Source of the DNA: Bryobacteraceae bacterium
GTDB lineage: Bacteria > Acidobacteriota > Terriglobia > Bryobacterales > Bryobacteraceae
Reading direction: 5' to 3'
DNA: 64,000 bases
Assembly: GCA_023384675.1 (NCBI GenBank)
Contig: JAHDVK010000001.1
Span: 214,404 to 278,403 of the forward strand
A model generated the notes under the pieces. It was not told the DNA's origin. It saw only the letters and a list, made by a program, of their open reading frames with translations, and ran no database searches. Within the stretch, counting starts at the first letter, position 1. Every line of letters starts with the position of its first letter. Below are positions 1-8,504 of this stretch, one piece after another. Made by a program: the position numbers and the translations under genes.

Positions 1-351
1 TTCGTCAACGCCGCGCGCGCCGTTGCCGCCGGGCGCGAAGTGGTTGTCCTGGCGGGGCCGGGCGATGAGGCGGGACCGTTACGCGGCTTTACAGTCCTGG
101 CGGGCGCGCCGCTGCGCGAGGTCAAACGCGTGCTGCAAAGGGCGGCGCTGTTCATCGGCAATGACAGTGGCCCGGCGCACATGGCCGCCGCGTTCGGTGT
201 GCCTTCGGTGGTGCTGTTCGGCTCATCAGACCCCATCGTGTGGGCCCCTTGGCAAACCCGCGCGCGGGTGATCGTGGCGCCTGAGGGCCTGGCCGCGGTT
301 CCGGAAGAGCGTGTGATCAACGCTGCACAAGACCTGGAGGCGGAAGCGTGA
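1..351 (+). CDS. Glycosyltransferase family 9 (ADP-heptose:LPS heptosyltransferase type), C-terminal part
   Basis: Last ~116 residues of a GT9 enzyme; the 5' part lies outside the window. The family transfers heptose from ADP-heptose to the LPS inner core at the cytoplasmic face of the inner membrane. The diagnostic donor-binding block NDSGPAHMAAAFGVP is present, followed by the usual VLFGSSDP segment and a Trp-Ala-Pro-Trp. Its TGA overlaps the GTG start of the MsbA-type exporter (GTGA), so the two probably form one LPS/lipid A assembly operon. Which heptosyltransferase (WaaC, WaaF or WaaQ type) cannot be told from this fragment. Confidence 0.85.
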   Translation, partial: FVNAARAVAAGREVVVLAGPGDEAGPLRGFTVLAGAPLREVKRVLQRAALFIGNDSGPAHMAAAFGVPSVVLFGSSDPIVWAPWQTRARVIVAPEGLAAVPEERVINAAQDLEAEA

Positions 352-2165
352 AACCGCTCCTGCGGCTGTTCAGTTATACAAAGCGCTACACGCCCGCGCT
401 GGTTTTTTCGGTTGTGTTGATGGGGATCGCGGGCGCAATGCATGGCATGCTCCCGCTGTTGGTGGGCACCATCTTCGACCGCGTGTTGCGGCCCGAATCC
501 CCCGACGAGCGCGTGCGGCTGCCGATCCCTGAATGGACCGGCATTGAGCTTCACCTCGACCAACTCGTGCCGCTGCCGATTAACAACATCTGGACGCTGG
601 TGGCCGTGTCGATCCTGCTCGTCTTCCTGACGAAGGGTGTTTCGGACTACTTCGGCAATCTGTTGATCAATTTCGTGGGCCTGTCGGCGGTCACCGACCT
701 GCGCCAGCGCACTTTCGACAAGTTGATCCACGAGGAGCACGAGTTCTTTCAGCAGCACTCCACCGGGACGCTGATGTCCTCGACGATGAGCGACATTGAG
801 AAGATCCAACTCGCCGTTTCGCAGATGCTGGCCGATTGGTTCCGGCAAAGCTTCGCGGCGCTGGCCTGCGTCTATATCCTGTTCCAGGCCGATTGGAAAC
901 TGGCGCTGGCGTCCACCACGGTGCTGCCCTTCGTGCTGCTGCCCACCGCGCGCCTGGGCAAGCGCATCCGCCGCACCACGCGCACCGCGCAGGATCACGT
1001 CGCCGAGATGAACCAGATCCTGCAGGAGGCGTTTTCGGGCCACATCGTCGTGAAAGCGTTCCTGGCCGAAAAACTCGAGAGCCAGCGCTTCTGGCAGGCG
1101 GCGCGGCGCTTCAAGCGCGCGAACCTGCGCTACATTGCCTTGCAGGCCTTGCCTTCGCCGATTATCGAATTCCTGGGTGCGCTCACGATCGTCGGACTGC
1201 TGACCTACGCGCGCACGCAAATCAAAGCCGGCGAAATGACCAGCGGCGAGTTCACCACGTTCGTCATGGCGTTGCTGCTGCTCTACGAACCGGTGAAGCG
1301 GCTCACCGGGATTCACAACATCTTCCAGCAGGCGATCGGCGCATCGGAGCGCGTATTCGGCTACCTGGACCGCGAGCCGCGTGTGATGGAGCGCCCGGAC
1401 GCTGTGTCACTGCCCGGCTTCCGCGAGTCGCTCGAATTCGACAAAATCTCCTTCCGTTATCCGAACGCGCCGCAGGGCTTCGCCATTCGCGACCTGCGTT
1501 TGCGGATCGAGCGCGGCGAGGTCGTGGCGCTTGTGGGCCCGAGCGGCGCGGGCAAGTCCACGCTGGCGGCCCTGTTACCACGGTTCTATGACGTGGAGGA
1601 AGGCGCGGTGCGTGTCGACGGCCAAGATGTGCGGGACGTCACGCTGGCCAGCCTGCGGCGGTTGATCGCGATCGTGGCGCAGGACACCTTTCTGTTCAAC
1701 GACACCGTCGCGAACAACATCCGCTACGGGCGGCCTGAAGCCAGCCAGCCGGACATCGAAGCAGCGGCGCGCCATGCACTGGCCGAGGAGTTCATTCTGG
1801 CGCTGCCCGACGGATACGAAACGGTGATTGGCGAGCGCGGCACGAAACTGAGCGGCGGCCAGCGGCAGCGGATTGCGATCGCGCGCGCTCTGCTGTCGAA
1901 CGCGCCGATTCTGATCCTGGACGAGGCCACGTCGCAGCTCGACACCGAAAGCGAAGTGCTCGTGCAGCGCGCGCTGGCGAACCTGATGGAAGGCCGCACG
2001 GTGATGGTGATCGCGCACCGGCTGTCCACCATCCGCCGCGCCGACCGCATCGTGGTGATCGATCAGGGCCGCGTCAGCGAAGAAGGCACGCACATGGAAC
2101 TCGTCAACCAAGGCGGAATCTATCAGCGATTGCACCAACTACAATATGTGGATCTGGACTCCTAA
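348..2165 (+). CDS. msbA: ABC exporter with fused membrane and ATPase domains, MsbA type (lipid A flippase-like)
   Basis: 605-residue half-transporter: six hydrophobic segments in roughly the first 330 residues, then an ATPase domain. Walker A GPSGAGKST is at residues 397-405, the signature LSGGQ at 501-505 and Walker B ending in DE at 525-526, followed by the H-loop in VIAHRLST. Length and layout fit MsbA-type exporters, which flip lipid A-core across the inner membrane as homodimers. The GTG start at 348 overlaps the stop of the upstream heptosyltransferase gene, and that context favours lipid A over drug export. MsbA and multidrug exporters are hard to separate by sequence alone. A possible TACAAT -10 box inside its 3' end (2140-2145) could serve yicC. 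Confidence 0.85.
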   Translation: MKPLLRLFSYTKRYTPALVFSVVLMGIAGAMHGMLPLLVGTIFDRVLRPESPDERVRLPIPEWTGIELHLDQLVPLPINNIWTLVAVSILLVFLTKGVSDYFGNLLINFVGLSAVTDLRQRTFDKLIHEEHEFFQQHSTGTLMSSTMSDIEKIQLAVSQMLADWFRQSFAALACVYILFQADWKLALASTTVLPFVLLPTARLGKRIRRTTRTAQDHVAEMNQILQEAFSGHIVVKAFLAEKLESQRFWQAARRFKRANLRYIALQALPSPIIEFLGALTIVGLLTYARTQIKAGEMTSGEFTTFVMALLLLYEPVKRLTGIHNIFQQAIGASERVFGYLDREPRVMERPDAVSLPGFRESLEFDKISFRYPNAPQGFAIRDLRLRIERGEVVALVGPSGAGKSTLAALLPRFYDVEEGAVRVDGQDVRDVTLASLRRLIAIVAQDTFLFNDTVANNIRYGRPEASQPDIEAAARHALAEEFILALPDGYETVIGERGTKLSGGQRQRIAIARALLSNAPILILDEATSQLDTESEVLVQRALANLMEGRTVMVIAHRLSTIRRADRIVVIDQGRVSEEGTHMELVNQGGIYQRLHQLQYVDLDS

Positions 2166-2168
2166 CCA

Positions 2169-3062
2169 ATGAGAATTCGCAGTATGACGGGTTTCGCCAG
2201 AGCGCGCCGGGCCGGTACGGCGGGCGAGGTCACCATCACCATCAAAAGCGTGAACCACCGTTCACTGGACACGCACCTGCACATGGGGCAGGAACTGGAG
2301 ATGCTGGAGCCGGTGGTGCGGCGCATGGTGCGCGAGGCGGCCTCGCGCGGGCATGTCAACGTCCGCATCAGCTTCGCGGCCGCGCATGCCGCATCGGGAG
2401 CCGGGCTGAACCGCCCGCTGTTCGAGGCCTACCTCGCGGCCGTGAAGACCGCCGCCGAGGAATACGGCACTCCCGCTCAGCCGGACTTTCACGCGGCGCT
2501 GCAGATTCCATCCATGATGGCGCCGCCGCGCGATACTGACACCTCGGAGGATACGGCGCAACTCGTGACCCAGACCCTCGCCGAGGCGCTCACCGCCTTC
2601 AACGAATTCCGTGAACGCGAAGGCGCCGGTCTGCTCGGACTGATGCGCGAATGCGCGGAACGCATCGAACAACGCGCGATCGAGATCGAGAGTTGCCGCG
2701 AGGATGTCACGCCCTGGCTGCGCCGCCGTCTCGAGGAGCGGCTGGGCGATCTCCTCGCCAACACGGGCCTCGACCCGCAGCGCCTCGCGCAGGAGGCGGC
2801 GATCCTGGCCGACCGCAGCGATATCGCCGAAGAGACCGGCCGCCTGCGCGTGCACGCCCGCGAACTGCTCAGTATGCTGGGCAATGGCGGCGAAATCGGC
2901 AAGAAACTCGACTTCCTGCTTCAGGAAATGAACCGCGAAACAAACACGATCCTGAGCAAGACCTCCGGCGCCGGCGAACTCGGACTGCGCATCACGGCTC
3001 TGGGCCTGGAGAACAAGACCGATATCGAACGCATCCGCGAACAGGCGCTGAACATCGAATGA
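2169..3062 (+). CDS. yicC: YicC/YloC family endoribonuclease
   Basis: 297 residues with the hallmark N-terminus containing RSMTGFAR and the C-terminal block with GGEIGKKLDFLLQEMNRE and NTILSK, both conserved across the YicC family. The E. coli protein has been reported as an endoribonuclease acting on small RNAs; assignment of that activity here is by homology. The gene starts 3 bases after the exporter stop and its TGA overlaps the ATG of gmk (ATGA). yicC next to gmk and rpoZ is a very common bacterial arrangement, which supports the call. Confidence 0.93.
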   Translation: MRIRSMTGFARARRAGTAGEVTITIKSVNHRSLDTHLHMGQELEMLEPVVRRMVREAASRGHVNVRISFAAAHAASGAGLNRPLFEAYLAAVKTAAEEYGTPAQPDFHAALQIPSMMAPPRDTDTSEDTAQLVTQTLAEALTAFNEFREREGAGLLGLMRECAERIEQRAIEIESCREDVTPWLRRRLEERLGDLLANTGLDPQRLAQEAAILADRSDIAEETGRLRVHARELLSMLGNGGEIGKKLDFLLQEMNRETNTILSKTSGAGELGLRITALGLENKTDIERIREQALNIE

Positions 3063-3700
3063 GCTGCGTTTTCATCATCAGCGCGCCCTCCGGGTCGGGC
3101 AAATCCACCCTCGTCAACAACCTGCTGCGGCGGGAACCGAACCTGCTGTTCTCGGTCTCCTACACCACCCGCGACCCGCGCGGGCAGGAACGCGATGGCG
3201 CCCAGTACCGCTTCGTCTCCCGCGAGCAGTTCGAGGCCATGATCGCCCGGGACGAATTCCTCGAATTCGCCCAGGTGTTCGGCAACTACTACGGAACACA
3301 CCGCGAGGTGGTGGAACGGGGCCAAGCCGAGGGGCGTGACGTCATCCTCGACATTGACGTCCAGGGTGCGCGACAATTACGAAGGAAGATCCCTGACGCC
3401 ATCAGTATCTTTATTCTCGCCCCCTCCAGGGAAGAACTGGCGAAAAGGCTGCGCGCGCGAAGCGAGGACTCCGAGGAGACCATCGCTCGCCGTCTGGCTG
3501 GCGCGGCGAAGGAGATCGAGGATTTTGCCCAGTACGATTACGTGCTGGTGAATGAGGACGTAGCCACGGCGTCGGACCTGCTGCACGCGATCATCCAGGC
3601 CGAACGCCTGCGCCGCAGGAGTCCACGCGTGACAGCGCGAGTGGAGAAGATTCTGGCCAGCTTCGCGGCCCAGCCCGCGAACGGCCAAACGGAGCAGTGA
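3059..3700 (+). CDS. gmk: Guanylate kinase
   Basis: 213 residues. Converts GMP and ATP to GDP and ADP in purine nucleotide synthesis. P-loop APSGSGKST is at residues 9-17; the GMP-binding segment with SYTTRDPRGQERDG and the YGT.R stretch follow, and the lid region carries ARSEDSEETIARRL. The ATG at 3059 overlaps the yicC stop. The same frame stays open far upstream (to about 2651) but that part shadows yicC, so I place the start at the ATG beside the P-loop. Length is normal for the family (about 200-210). Confidence 0.96.
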   Translation: MSCVFIISAPSGSGKSTLVNNLLRREPNLLFSVSYTTRDPRGQERDGAQYRFVSREQFEAMIARDEFLEFAQVFGNYYGTHREVVERGQAEGRDVILDIDVQGARQLRRKIPDAISIFILAPSREELAKRLRARSEDSEETIARRLAGAAKEIEDFAQYDYVLVNEDVATASDLLHAIIQAERLRRRSPRVTARVEKILASFAAQPANGQTEQ

Positions 3701-3704
3701 CCCT

Positions 3705-3956
3705 ATGAGCGAACGCATTTTGAGATCCCCGATTCACGCCATCCCGGACGATCCGGAACAGAGCGTGTACCGCTTCATCATCGTGGCGGCGAAGCGCGCC
3801 CGGCAGTTGCAGGGCGGCCAGCGCAGTTTCCTCCCGGGCGCGATGAAAAAGCCCACCGTGGCGGCCATGGAAGAGGTCCGGCGCGGCCTGGTGAGTTACT
3901 GGGAAGTCACGAACGAGGAAGCCGGACTCTCGTCCCCGGCCTCAGACGCACTCTAG
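3705..3956 (+). CDS. rpoZ: DNA-directed RNA polymerase omega subunit
   Basis: 83 residues. Small subunit that helps fold and recruit the beta' subunit of RNA polymerase. Recognisable from the central stretch YRFIIVAAKRARQLQGG and the following KPTVAAMEEV, which match the RpoZ core (normally R.ALVAAKRARQL and KPVTIAL.EI). It lies 4 bases after gmk, its classical neighbour, and 19 bases before coaBC. Confidence 0.92.
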   Translation: MSERILRSPIHAIPDDPEQSVYRFIIVAAKRARQLQGGQRSFLPGAMKKPTVAAMEEVRRGLVSYWEVTNEEAGLSSPASDAL

Positions 3957-3975
3957 AACCGGAGGCGAGCGGCCC

Positions 3976-5205
3976 ATGGAACCGGTCCCCATCGTGTTGG
4001 GCGTGGGCGGAGGGATCGCGGCGTACAAAGCCGCGGAACTGGCGCGCGCCTTGATGGAACGCGGCTGCACGGTGGAGACCGTGATGACCGCCGCCGCGCA
4101 GGAGTTTGTCCAGCCTCTCACCTTCGCCGCCCTCACCGGCCGCAAAGTGATCACGTCCATGTTCGGCGCGCGCACCGCCGATGAGGTGCTTGCCTCCAGC
4201 GTGGAGCACATCGCCGTGGCGCAGCGCAATCGCTTGCTCGTTGTCGCGCCCGCCACGGCCCACCTGCTCGCGCAGTTCGCCCACGGCCTCGCCGGGGATT
4301 TTCTCACTACTCTCCATCTCGCTTTCCAAGGCAGGGTCGTTCTGTGTCCGGCGATGAACACGGCGATGTGGGACCATCCGGCCACGCAGGAAAACCTCGC
4401 CACACTGCGGCGGCGCGGGGCGCTGGTGGTGGAACCCGAAGCCGGTGAACTGGCCTGTGGCACGGTAGGCGTGGGCCGGTTGGCCGATCCTGAAAGGATT
4501 GCCGCGTTCGTTCTGAGCGCGCTCGAAACCCGCCGCGATCTCGAGGGCGAAACCGTGCTGGTCACCGCCGGACCAACACGCGAACCCCTTGATCCCGTCC
4601 GCTTCATCTCGAACCGCTCCAGCGGCAAGATGGGCTACGCGATAGCCGAGGCGGCCGCCGCCCGCGGAGCTAACGTCATTCTCGTCAGCGGCCCCGTCAA
4701 TCTCACGCCGCCCGAGGGCGTCAAACTCGTCCAGGTGCAGACCGCGATCGAGATGTACGACGCCGTGATGGAGCACATGGACTCCGCCGCCATCATCGTG
4801 AAGACGGCCGCCGTCGCCGACTATCACATCGCCGACGTCCCCGCGCAAAAAGTGAAGAAGACCGCCATGCGGCTCTCGCTTGAACTCGACCCCACGCCCG
4901 ATATCCTCGCTGAACTCGGCCGCCGTAAGAAGGATCAACTCCTCATCGGCTTCGCCGCAGAAACCGAAAACATGGTGGCCGAAGCCAGACGGAAACTCAA
5001 GAGCAAGAACTGTGACATGGTGGTGGGCAACCTCGTGTCCCACCCCGACGGTGTCGGCTTCGAGAGCGACGACAACGAAGTCGTGCTGGTCACCCGCGGC
5101 GGCGAAACACTCGCTCTGCCGCTGGCCTCCAAGCGCGAAATCGCCGGACAGATCCTCGATCACGCCCTCAAGCTGCGGCTCGCGCTGCACGCGGGAAAGG
5201 CGTGA
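3976..5205 (+). CDS. coaBC: Bifunctional phosphopantothenoylcysteine decarboxylase / phosphopantothenate-cysteine ligase
   Basis: 409 residues. Catalyses two successive coenzyme A steps: CTP-dependent coupling of cysteine to 4'-phosphopantothenate, and FMN-dependent decarboxylation. The N-terminal flavoprotein half shows GVGGGIAAYKA, the active-site His in VEHIAVAQ, the CPAMNTAMW motif and the substrate clamp ACGTVGVGRLADPE. The C-terminal ligase half shows TAGPTREPLDPVRFISNRSSGKMGYA. Length matches the fused bacterial enzyme. A GGAGG-type ribosome site (around 3960) precedes the ATG. It is co-directional with gmk-rpoZ, the usual order. Confidence 0.96.
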   Translation: MEPVPIVLGVGGGIAAYKAAELARALMERGCTVETVMTAAAQEFVQPLTFAALTGRKVITSMFGARTADEVLASSVEHIAVAQRNRLLVVAPATAHLLAQFAHGLAGDFLTTLHLAFQGRVVLCPAMNTAMWDHPATQENLATLRRRGALVVEPEAGELACGTVGVGRLADPERIAAFVLSALETRRDLEGETVLVTAGPTREPLDPVRFISNRSSGKMGYAIAEAAAARGANVILVSGPVNLTPPEGVKLVQVQTAIEMYDAVMEHMDSAAIIVKTAAVADYHIADVPAQKVKKTAMRLSLELDPTPDILAELGRRKKDQLLIGFAAETENMVAEARRKLKSKNCDMVVGNLVSHPDGVGFESDDNEVVLVTRGGETLALPLASKREIAGQILDHALKLRLALHAGKA

Positions 5206-5215
5206 GCGCTGCGTG

Positions 5216-5983
5216 ATGGATCGCGAAACGCTCCGGCGGCAACTGGAATTCTACCGGGACCTGGGTATCCGCGAACTGCGCGTCGAGCCCCGTGCTCAGC
5301 CCGCTCAGGCATTACCCCGAGCGGCCGCTCAAGCGGAACCCCAGCCCGGCGTCAGGCCAATCCCCTCGCCAAATCAGATGACTCCTTCGCTTATTCCCAT
5401 GGGTCCCGACAATGACAGCCTCGAAGTGATCCGTCAGGATATAGGTGACTGCAAACGATGTCGCCTGTGTGAGGCCCGGAACCGGATCGTGTTTGGCTCC
5501 GGCAATGAACAGGCGAGGCTTGTGTTTGTAGGGGAAGGGCCCGGCGCCGACGAGGACGCGCAGGGATTGCCGTTCGTCGGCCGGGCCGGTCAATTGCTCA
5601 CGCAGATGATCGATGGCACCGCCGCCAAGGAGGGCATGGCCATCCGCCGCGGCGATGTGTACATCTGCAACGTCGTCAAGTGCCGCCCGCCTGAAAACCG
5701 CACCCCCCTGCCCGACGAAATGGAAATCTGCGGGCAATTCCTCTTCCGGCAGCTCACGGTGATCCAGCCGAAGGCGATCATCTGCCTGGGCGCGACCGCC
5801 GCCAAGGCGCTGCTGGGCGTCAAGGAAGGCATCACGAAGATCCGCGGCCGCTGGCACAACTGGCGCGACATCCAGGTGATGCCCACCTACCACCCCTCCT
5901 ACCTGCTTCGCCCCTACAACCAGAACGCCAAACGTGAGGCGTGGGAAGACCTCAAGAAGGCGCTGCACTACGCCTATGACTGA
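5216..5983 (+). CDS. Type 4 uracil-DNA glycosylase (Fe-S, Udg4/UdgA family)
   Basis: 255 residues. Removes uracil from DNA arising by cytosine deamination. The Fe-S ligands are visible as Cys79-x2-Cys82, Cys156 (in VVKCRPP) and Cys172, with the 16-residue spacing between the last two typical of the family. Active-site motif [15 protein letters not shown] begins at about residue 107 and the C-terminal motif is THPS-like (TYHPSYLLR). The ATG at 5216 follows the coaBC stop by 10 bases; a GTG one codon earlier is an alternative. Residues 20-65 are a Pro/Ala-rich linker without clear homology, longer than in compact archaeal enzymes. The 3' end overlaps tmk by 8 bases. Confidence 0.93.
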   Translation: MDRETLRRQLEFYRDLGIRELRVEPRAQPAQALPRAAAQAEPQPGVRPIPSPNQMTPSLIPMGPDNDSLEVIRQDIGDCKRCRLCEARNRIVFGSGNEQARLVFVGEGPGADEDAQGLPFVGRAGQLLTQMIDGTAAKEGMAIRRGDVYICNVVKCRPPENRTPLPDEMEICGQFLFRQLTVIQPKAIICLGATAAKALLGVKEGITKIRGRWHNWRDIQVMPTYHPSYLLRPYNQNAKREAWEDLKKALHYAYD

Positions 5984-6626
5984 GCGCGGCCTCTTTGTCA
6001 CATTCGAAGGCGTCGACGGCAGCGGCAAATCGACCCAGATGCGGCGGCTGGCCGGCGCGCTGCGGGCGCGCGGTGAACACGTAGTGGAAACCGTGGAACC
6101 GGGCGGTACCGCCGTCGGCGCGCAGATCCGCGCCATCCTGCTCGATCCCGCCAACACCGCGCTCGGCGCGCGCGCCGAATTGCTTCTCTACTTCGCTGCC
6201 CGTGCCCAGAATGTGGACGAGATCCTGGAACCCGCCATCGCGCGTGGCGCTATCGTGCTTTCCGACCGCTGGACCGATTCCACTCTCACTTACCAGGGCT
6301 GGGGGCGCGGCCTCGGCGAGGATGTCGTTCAAGACCTGGACGAAATCGCCTGCCGCGGACGCAAACCCGGCCTCACCATCTGGGTGGATGTCGGCGTGGA
6401 CACCGCGCTCGCCCGGGCCGGCGCCAGGAACGAGGCCGAAGCGAACACGGCAACCCGCATGGACAGCCAGCAGCGCGAGTTCTACCTGCGTGTGATCGAG
6501 GGCTACCGCGCGCTCGCGGCGCGCGAACCTCAGCGGGTGCGCCGCATCGACGGCGCGGGTTCGGAAGACGAGGTCTTTCAGAGAGTCTGGACCGAGTTTC
6601 AAACTTGGCGGGGGCAGAATGTTTGA
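5976..6626 (+). CDS. tmk: Thymidylate kinase
   Basis: 216 residues. Phosphorylates dTMP to dTDP. P-loop FEGVDGSGKST is at residues 10-20, the DRW motif appears in LSDRWTDST, and a lid region follows. The start is the ATG at 5976, 8 bases inside the end of the uracil-DNA glycosylase gene; an upstream in-frame ATG at 5934 would only add residues that shadow that gene. The 3' end overlaps holB by 8 bases. tmk-holB is a common bacterial pair. Confidence 0.96.
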   Translation: MTERGLFVTFEGVDGSGKSTQMRRLAGALRARGEHVVETVEPGGTAVGAQIRAILLDPANTALGARAELLLYFAARAQNVDEILEPAIARGAIVLSDRWTDSTLTYQGWGRGLGEDVVQDLDEIACRGRKPGLTIWVDVGVDTALARAGARNEAEANTATRMDSQQREFYLRVIEGYRALAAREPQRVRRIDGAGSEDEVFQRVWTEFQTWRGQNV

Positions 6627-7650
6627 CAATTTCTTCGGCAACGCATCCGTCCAGAGCGCCCTCGCCACCATGATTACTACGGAGCGCATCTCCCAGACGC
6701 TCCTGCTCTCGGGCGTGAACGGCATCGGCAAGGCCACCCTCGCGCGCCGCTTCGCCCAGCGCCTGCTGAATCATCCTGAACGCATCGAGGCGGACGACCT
6801 TTCGCTCGAAGCGAACCGCAACCTCATCGCCGAGCGCGAAAAATGGCCCAGCGAGAAGCGCTCCGCCGATCCGCTGCTGTTCTCCTCCCATCCGGACTTC
6901 GTCACGTTCTGCCCGGAAGGCCCTCTGCGCCAAATCTCCATCCAGCAGATGCGCCTGCTGCGCGAACGCGCGCAACTGCTGCCGCTCAGCGGGCGCTGGC
7001 GCGTCTTCCTCGTGGACCAGATCGACCGCGGCAGCCAGCAGGCCGCCGACTCCATCCTCAAAACGCTCGAGGAACCGCCGCCGCACCTGATCCTGCTGCT
7101 CACCGCAGAGAACGCCTACGACCTGCCGCCCACCATCCGCTCGCGCTCGATCCAGTTCCACCTCTCGCCGCTCAGCGACGCCGAAATGCGCTCCTTCGCG
7201 GCGGAGCGCGGCTTGCAGGATGTGGACGAGCGTCTGACCCTCGCCGCCGGCTCGCCCGGGCTGGCCCTCACTCTCGATCTCGCGGTTGAAAAGAAGCGCC
7301 GCGATACGATGCTCGCCATGCTGGAAGCCGCCGCGGGTACGGCCCAATTCGCCGCCTGGGTGAAACAATCCGAGAGCTTCATCGCGAGCAAGTCCGAAAA
7401 GCTCGACCTGTCGTTCCGCATCCTCTATTCGCTGCTGGAGGATGTGCTCGTGTTGCGGCATGGCGGCACGCAGGTCCGCAACCGCGCTGTGCGCCCGGCG
7501 CTGGAAGCGCTCGCAGGACGCGTCAGCTTCGACTGGCTCCGCGAAGCCACCGCCCGCGTGGACGAAATGGCCGCGCTCCAACGCCGCAACGTCCAGAAGG
7601 GTCCCACGCTCGACGCCTTCGTGGTCGCCCAGCGCGCGTTGCTGGGCTGA
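6619..7650 (+). CDS. holB: DNA polymerase III delta' subunit
   Basis: 343 residues. A clamp-loader AAA+ subunit that opens the sliding clamp with gamma/tau and delta. The Walker A is SGVNGIGKAT, sensor/Walker B sits around VFLVDQIDR, and the arginine finger lies in TIRSRSIQF. Two departures from E. coli HolB are visible: the SRC motif reads SRS (Arg kept), and the four-Cys zinc module after Walker A is absent. Both occur in divergent delta' proteins, so I still favour HolB given the tmk neighbour. It ends 4 bases before the convergent hydrolase gene. Confidence 0.88.
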   Translation: MFDNFFGNASVQSALATMITTERISQTLLLSGVNGIGKATLARRFAQRLLNHPERIEADDLSLEANRNLIAEREKWPSEKRSADPLLFSSHPDFVTFCPEGPLRQISIQQMRLLRERAQLLPLSGRWRVFLVDQIDRGSQQAADSILKTLEEPPPHLILLLTAENAYDLPPTIRSRSIQFHLSPLSDAEMRSFAAERGLQDVDERLTLAAGSPGLALTLDLAVEKKRRDTMLAMLEAAAGTAQFAAWVKQSESFIASKSEKLDLSFRILYSLLEDVLVLRHGGTQVRNRAVRPALEALAGRVSFDWLREATARVDEMAALQRRNVQKGPTLDAFVVAQRALLG

Positions 7651-7654
7651 AGCT

Positions 7655-8476
7655 TCAGGCCGCTTTCACCGGGTTGCGCAGCATCCCGATGCCGCCGATC
7701 TCCACCTCCACGGTGTCGCCCGGCTTCATCGCCGCTGTCGTGCCCGGGGTCCCCGTGAAGATCACGTCGCCGGGTTCCAGCGTCATGTAACGGCTGATGT
7801 GCTGCACGCAGGTCGGGCAATCGAAGATCAGGTCCGACAACACCTGCTTCTGGCGGGTCTCGCCGTTCAGGCGCAACTCGATCCCGGATTTCGAAATGTC
7901 CAGCCCCGTCGCGATCATCGGCCCCATGGGGCCGAAGGTATCCGTGCCTTTGGCGCGCCACCACTGCAAATCGCCCTTCTGCCAGTCGCGCTCGCTCACG
8001 TCGTTGCCGCAGGTGTAGCCGAAGATACCCGCCTGCGCCTCCGCCAGCGACGCGTTGCGCAACTTCTTGCCGATCACGATCACCAGTTCGGCCTCGTAGT
8101 GAACGTTCTTCGCGTCGCGCGGGATCAGGATGGGATCGCCGGGATTCTGCAGGCAGGTAGTGGGTTTGAAGAAAATCTCCGGCTGCTTGGGCAGGGGGTT
8201 GCTGCCCAAGTGGCTCTTGTAGTTTAGGCCGACGGCGATCACCTTGGGCGGCTCGATCGGGTACAGCAGCTTCACGGCCGACGAAGGGTGCGTCGCTCCG
8301 CTGAACACGTCGCCCGCCAGCGGCGAGCCGCGCAGCTCGCGAATGCGCCCGCCGTCCATCAACCCGTAGGCGGCGCGGCCATCGCGCAGGAAGCGGACAT
8401 AGCGTTTCACGGAGGGCGCCTGCTGGGCATAAGCCGCCAGCGGCAGCGCAAGAGCGGAGCGTCTGCTGATCATCAT
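7655..8476 (-). CDS. Secreted fumarylacetoacetate hydrolase family protein
   Basis: About 273 residues. The FAH fold hydrolyses or decarboxylates acylpyruvate-type compounds using a divalent metal. Conserved elements: VIAVGLNYKSH, a metal-binding HYEAELVIVIGK with its acidic residues, YTCGNDVSERDWQ, KGTDTFGPMGP and FTGTPGTTAAMKPGD. The proposed ATG (8476) gives an N-terminus MMISRRSALALPLAAYAQQ that looks like a Tat or Sec signal; upstream ATGs at 8488 or 8617 are possible but intrude on the divergent gene. Export of an FAH protein is unusual. Substrate unknown. It is divergent from a secreted oxidoreductase with under 30 bases between the starts. Confidence 0.85.
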   Translation of the reverse strand: MMISRRSALALPLAAYAQQAPSVKRYVRFLRDGRAAYGLMDGGRIRELRGSPLAGDVFSGATHPSSAVKLLYPIEPPKVIAVGLNYKSHLGSNPLPKQPEIFFKPTTCLQNPGDPILIPRDAKNVHYEAELVIVIGKKLRNASLAEAQAGIFGYTCGNDVSERDWQKGDLQWWRAKGTDTFGPMGPMIATGLDISKSGIELRLNGETRQKQVLSDLIFDCPTCVQHISRYMTLEPGDVIFTGTPGTTAAMKPGDTVEVEIGGIGMLRNPVKAA

Positions 8477-8488
8477 CGTGCTACGCAT

Positions 8489-8494
8489 TATAAT
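8489..8494 (+). promoter_or_regulatory. TATAAT -10 box for the Gfo/Idh gene
   Basis: Perfect TATAAT ending 10 bases before the ATG at 8505, inside the very short divergent gap. No ribosome binding site lies between, so a leaderless or near-leaderless transcript is suggested. The -35 is weak. Confidence 0.45.
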
Positions 8495-8504
8495 CCGGAT
8501 AACC

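Noticed and set aside
2651-3058. Possible N-terminal extension of guanylate kinase
   Set aside because: This part is an out-of-frame reading of yicC; the family start fits the ATG at 3059.
3907-5190. 427-codon - strand frame opposite coaBC
   Set aside because: Shadow of coaBC; no homology and it overlaps two certain genes.
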